This document shows, in pieces, positions 13,880 through 17,349 of a stretch of DNA of 17,349 nt. The notes under the pieces are model-generated. The model did no database searches. It was not told the origin of the DNA and saw nothing but the letters and a program-made list of their open reading frames with translations. The number at the start of each line of letters is the position of its first letter. The stretch's first letter is position 1. Origin of the DNA: Emcibacter sp. (GTDB taxonomy: Bacteria > Pseudomonadota > Alphaproteobacteria > Sphingomonadales > Emcibacteraceae); NCBI GenBank assembly GCA_027019205.1, contig JALUWZ010000047.1, positions 1 through 17,349 on the forward strand, read 5' to 3'. Position numbers and translations under genes: made by a program.

Positions 13880-16800
13880 ATGTATAAATCTGTTTTTGCC
13901 TTTGTCATTCTTGTCCTGACTGCCGGTATGGCATGGGCCGGGGACACCATCCATCACAAAATTGAGGCCACACTTGCCCCCGCAGACCACCGGATAATTG
14001 CCACAGACACCATCACCATCCCTGCGTCACTGGCGAAAAACGGTCTGATTTTTCAGATCAACCGTGATCTTGTGGTCAAAAAGATTTCCGGCAGTGCGGG
14101 CTTTGAAGAGGTCGCCGAAAACAGAAATGTTCAGGATGTCGGCATGGACCGCGACAATGACAACAAGGAAACCATTGTCAAGGCCAACCTCTATCGTCTG
14201 ACGGGGGTGACAGCCGGTAAAGATGTCACCCTGACCCTCCGGCTGTCCGGCAGGATCGACAATCCGGTAAAACAGCTGAGTGAGGAATATGCCCGGGGAT
14301 TTTCGCAGTCTCCCGGCCTGATTGAGCAACGCGGGGTGTACCTCGCCGGGGCGACATACTGGGTACCAACGGTGAAAGATGTGCTGGTTACTTATGATCT
14401 TACGGTGAAAATGCCCAATGACTGGCGCTCGGTCAGTCAGGGCGAACGCATCCTGCACAGGACCGATGATGTCCATGCGGACCGCTGGGTCGTTGACACC
14501 CCGACCGAGGAGATTTACCTGATAGCGGCTAAATTCACCGAATATGAAATTCCGGCAGGCAATGTAAAGGTCATGGCCTTTCTGCGCACCCCGGACGAGG
14601 CGCTGGCCAACAGATATCTTGAGGCAACCGCGCAATATATGGAAATGTACCGGGATATGCTCGGGCCTTATCCCTATTCAAAATTTGCCCTGGTCGAAAA
14701 TTTCTGGGAAACCGGCTATGGCATGCCGTCCTTCACCCTGCTCGGCAGCCAGATTATCCGCTTTCCCTTTATCCTCCACAGCAGCTATCCCCATGAACTG
14801 CTCCATAACTGGTGGGGCAACAGCGTTTATATTGATTTCAAGAGCGGCAACTGGGCCGAGGGGCTGACCGCCTATATGGCCGATCATCTGATCGCCGAAC
14901 AGCGCGGCAAGGGGGCCGATTATCGTCGCTCTACCCTGCAACGCTATACCAATTATGTCGATGACAAAACAGACTTTCCGATCCGCAAATTCATCAACCG
15001 CTATAATGCGGTGACCGAGGCCGTGGGCTACGGCAAAACCAGCATGGTCTGGAATATGCTGCGCGAGCTTGTCGGGGACGAGAATTTCAAACGCAGTTTT
15101 CAACTTTTTTACCGAACCCATAAATTCAAGGTTGGCACCTTTGACGATATTCGCAAATCATTTGAAGATGTCACCGGTAAAAATCTTAAACCCTTCTTCA
15201 AACAATGGATTGACGGCACCGGGGCGCCGGAACTGACAATTGCCAGGGCAAAACAATCGGGAGATACCCTGAAGCTGACCCTGAAACAGGTCCAGAAACA
15301 AGGTATTTTTGACCTTCAGGTTCCGCTGGTAATCTATACTGCCGACCGGGCCGAGCGCCATATGGTGCCGATGACTGCACGGACACAGACATATAGCATC
15401 AACGTGAAGAACAGGATTGCCCGGGTTGAGGTTGATCCCGAATTCAACCTGTTCCGCCGTCTGAACCAGGCCGAAATTCCGCCGTCGCTCGGCAATGCCT
15501 TCGGCGCCAAAAAGGTCGTAATGATATTACCATCAGGCGCCAGTGACGCCTTGAAAAAACGCTATAAAAAACTCGCCGCCATCTGGCGCAGCGGCAAGAT
15601 TACGGTTGTCAGCGACAAGGACATAAAGAAGCTGCCCAAGGACGGGGCCATCTGGATACTGGGCCGCAGCAACCGCTTTTACAGCGTCATTGAAAAGGCA
15701 CTGGGCGATTATGACGCGGCTATCACCAAAGACGGCGTCCGGTTCGGCAAACGTGACCTTGATATGGCGGATAATTCAACCGTAATTGCCGTCCGCAATC
15801 CGGCCAATCCGAAAAGTGTCCTTGTCGGCCTGACCATTCATAATGATGCTGCGGTCCCGGGGCTGACCCGCAAATTGCCCCATTACGGCAAATACAGCTA
15901 TCTCGCCTTCACCCATGATGCGCCGGACAACAGCGCCAAGGGCCAATGGCCCGCCGTTGGCTCACCTCTGGTCGCGGTGCTTGACAAGTCAATCACCACA
16001 ACCGCAAAGCTCACCCCGCGCCCGGCACTGGCACAGCTCAAACCGGTCTTTGACGCCAAACGCATGATGGCCGATGTGACACAGCTCGCCTCCCCGGCAT
16101 TTGAAGGACGCGGCGTTGGCACCAAAGGGCTTGAAAAAGCCGCGCGCTATATTATCAAAAGCCTCAAATCATCCGGCATAAAACCGGCGGGAGATAACGG
16201 CGGCTGGGTTCAGAAATTCAAGGTGGACGGGCCGAAGGGCACCCCGGTGACGGTTGAAAATATCGTCGGGGTTATTCCGGGCAAAAACCCCAAACTCGCC
16301 GGGCAGTCCGTGGTGCTGTCGGCCCATTATGATCATCTCGGCTATGGCTGGCCCAATGTGCGCGCCGCCTTTGCCGGGCAGATGCATCCGGGGGCCGATG
16401 ATAATGCATCGGGCGTTGCCGTCCTGCTCGAACTTGCCAGAACATTGGCGAAATCGGCCCCGGACCGGTCTATTATCCTGCTGGCCTCCACTGCCGAGGA
16501 ATCCGGCCTGCTGGGCGCCCGGCATTATGTCAAGGTGATGAAAAAATATCCGGTCGCAAAAGCCATTGCCGATGTCAATCTTGATACTGTTGGCCGGGCA
16601 GGCAAGAAAATCATGGTCTTTGACAGCAATACCGCGACAGAATGGCGCTTTATCTTTATGGGGACCGAGGCCACGACCGGTATTCAGACCGCCCTTGTCC
16701 AGCAGGCGGTCAATGCCAGCGACCATACCGCCTTTACCGAGGCCGGCGTCCCGGCGATTCATATCTTTGGCAGCCCGACGGCGGATTATCACCGGCCAAG

Positions 16801-17230
16801 CGATACCGCCGACAAGGTCCGCCCGGAAAGTCTGGTCCGGGTTGCGAGCCTGACCAAAGAGGTGATCGAATATCTCGCCCGGCGTCCGGCACCGCTGACC
16901 TCGACCCTGAAGGCGGCAGACCCGAATGCTGCAAAAATACTGCCCCCGGCAACAAGGCGCAGTGGCCGCAAGGTCAGCACCGGCACCATGCCGGACTTTA
17001 CCTTTAACGGCAAAGGAGTCAGGGTTTCACAGGTTGCACCAAAAAGCGCCGGGGCCGAAGCCGGCCTCAAGGCCGGGGACATCATCACCTCATTTGGCGG
17101 CAAGCCGGTCACCAACCTGCGCGACTACACCAATATTCTGGGTAAATATAATCCCGGTGACAAGGTTGATGTCATTGTAAAACGCGGCGGAAAAGCGGTC
17201 GCGCTGAAACTGACCCTGAAGAAGCGCTAG
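13880..17230 (+). CDS. Periplasmic fusion peptidase: M1-like, M28-like and PDZ domains
   Basis: This is a 1116-residue exported protein. Residues 1-20 form a signal peptide with an AWA/GD cleavage site. An M1-like metallopeptidase part follows, with zinc motif H305-E-L-L-H309 and third ligand E327 (17 residues between, one fewer than the usual 18). E273 lies in the exopeptidase-loop position (VENFWETGYGMPS in place of GAMEN), and the catalytic Tyr candidate is Y384. A linker region of unknown fold (about 550-730) precedes an M28-like aminopeptidase part with all five expected ligands: H816 (AHYDH), D840 (GADDNASG), E874 after E873, D902 and H971. A PDZ domain (about 1037-1116) closes it. Two active peptidases in one chain suggest stepwise peptide digestion. 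It has its own operator O5 rather than being the operon's last gene. Confidence 0.93.
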   Translation: MYKSVFAFVILVLTAGMAWAGDTIHHKIEATLAPADHRIIATDTITIPASLAKNGLIFQINRDLVVKKISGSAGFEEVAENRNVQDVGMDRDNDNKETIVKANLYRLTGVTAGKDVTLTLRLSGRIDNPVKQLSEEYARGFSQSPGLIEQRGVYLAGATYWVPTVKDVLVTYDLTVKMPNDWRSVSQGERILHRTDDVHADRWVVDTPTEEIYLIAAKFTEYEIPAGNVKVMAFLRTPDEALANRYLEATAQYMEMYRDMLGPYPYSKFALVENFWETGYGMPSFTLLGSQIIRFPFILHSSYPHELLHNWWGNSVYIDFKSGNWAEGLTAYMADHLIAEQRGKGADYRRSTLQRYTNYVDDKTDFPIRKFINRYNAVTEAVGYGKTSMVWNMLRELVGDENFKRSFQLFYRTHKFKVGTFDDIRKSFEDVTGKNLKPFFKQWIDGTGAPELTIARAKQSGDTLKLTLKQVQKQGIFDLQVPLVIYTADRAERHMVPMTARTQTYSINVKNRIARVEVDPEFNLFRRLNQAEIPPSLGNAFGAKKVVMILPSGASDALKKRYKKLAAIWRSGKITVVSDKDIKKLPKDGAIWILGRSNRFYSVIEKALGDYDAAITKDGVRFGKRDLDMADNSTVIAVRNPANPKSVLVGLTIHNDAAVPGLTRKLPHYGKYSYLAFTHDAPDNSAKGQWPAVGSPLVAVLDKSITTTAKLTPRPALAQLKPVFDAKRMMADVTQLASPAFEGRGVGTKGLEKAARYIIKSLKSSGIKPAGDNGGWVQKFKVDGPKGTPVTVENIVGVIPGKNPKLAGQSVVLSAHYDHLGYGWPNVRAAFAGQMHPGADDNASGVAVLLELARTLAKSAPDRSIILLASTAEESGLLGARHYVKVMKKYPVAKAIADVNLDTVGRAGKKIMVFDSNTATEWRFIFMGTEATTGIQTALVQQAVNASDHTAFTEAGVPAIHIFGSPTADYHRPSDTADKVRPESLVRVASLTKEVIEYLARRPAPLTSTLKAADPNAAKILPPATRRSGRKVSTGTMPDFTFNGKGVRVSQVAPKSAGAEAGLKAGDIITSFGGKPVTNLRDYTNILGKYNPGDKVDVIVKRGGKAVALKLTLKKR

Positions 17231-17240
17231 AATATAAGTC

Positions 17241-17279
17241 CTTGCACTCAGCCTCCGAAGCCCGCAGGGCTGAGGCAAG
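17241..17279. repeat. Hairpin-forming GC-rich element after the peptidase
   Basis: CTTGC (17241-17245) and CTCAGCC (17247-17253) pair with GGCTGAG (17268-17274) and GCAAG (17275-17279), giving a 12-bp stem broken by one bulged A. It starts 10 bases after the peptidase stop. No T run follows, so it is not a classic terminator. It resembles intergenic GC-rich repeat elements and may protect the mRNA 3' end. Confidence 0.55.
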
Positions 17280-17328
17280 CGCGACCGCGCGCCCGAGCCA
17301 ATGCGAGGCGGGGGAGCGCCCACGGCGC

Positions 17329-17343
17329 GGGGGTGAAACCCCC
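17329..17343. repeat. Hairpin GGGGGT-GAA-ACCCCC at window end
   Basis: A perfect 6-bp stem with a three-base loop, very close to the window end, follows a GC-rich tract (17280-17328) that holds no gene. Together with the 17241-17279 hairpin it suggests one larger structured or repetitive element that continues beyond the window. Confidence 0.5.
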
Positions 17344-17349
17344 TGAAAC

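Noticed and set aside
1..17349. Short word ACCCCCTGA shared by both window ends, as a possible element boundary
   Set aside because: The match is only 9 bp, low-complexity, and there are no integrase, transposase or target-duplication features.
1..17349. CRISPR arrays, tRNA or rRNA genes, insertion sequences
   Set aside because: No spaced palindromic repeats, no cloverleaf or rRNA-like sequence, and no transposase reading frame were seen.

Overview
The window looks like accessory metabolism from a Gram-negative proteobacterium. An inner-membrane RND pump with its periplasmic adaptor, and a large signal-peptide-bearing periplasmic peptidase, show the Gram-negative envelope. The tightly packed ATGA/GTGA-coupled genes and overall flavour suggest an alphaproteobacterium. 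That assignment is inference; no rRNA or other taxonomic marker is present.

Layout. Positions 1-392 hold no convincing gene but contain an operator-like palindrome (38-54), a near-consensus DnaA box next to an AT-rich palindrome, and eight tandem 15-bp repeats (217-336). Next come a leftward pair, a beta-propeller (SMP-30-like) gene and a coupled VOC-fold gene (1792 to 393). They are divergent from an IclR-family regulator of MhpR type (1964-2749). Facing the regulator is a leftward efflux operon, adaptor then RND permease (about 7104 to 2765). Upstream of it are a leftward DHA1/Tet-like MFS exporter (8469-7267) and a small four-cysteine orphan protein (9013-8657). Rightward from 9226 runs a five-gene operon: Rieske non-heme iron oxygenase, DUF1330 protein, aldehyde dehydrogenase, YciI-like protein and a Spinster-type MFS carrier. 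A separately promoted giant M1-M28-PDZ peptidase (13880-17230) follows. The window ends in a GC-rich, hairpin-forming stretch.

The unifying observation is a 17-bp palindrome, TGACCA-N5-TGGTCA, found five times with identical 5-bp spacing and always in a gene-start region: 38-54, 1882-1898 (regulator/beta-propeller), 7217-7233 (RND operon), 9094-9110 (Rieske operon/orphan gene) and 13780-13796 (peptidase). I infer that the IclR-type protein encoded here binds these sites. On that reading, oxygenase, aldehyde oxidation, uptake, two exporters, accessory enzymes and a periplasmic peptidase form one locally controlled regulon. A plausible role is uptake, oxidative breakdown and detoxification of an aromatic or other hydrophobic, perhaps peptide-linked, compound. 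The substrate cannot be read from the sequence.
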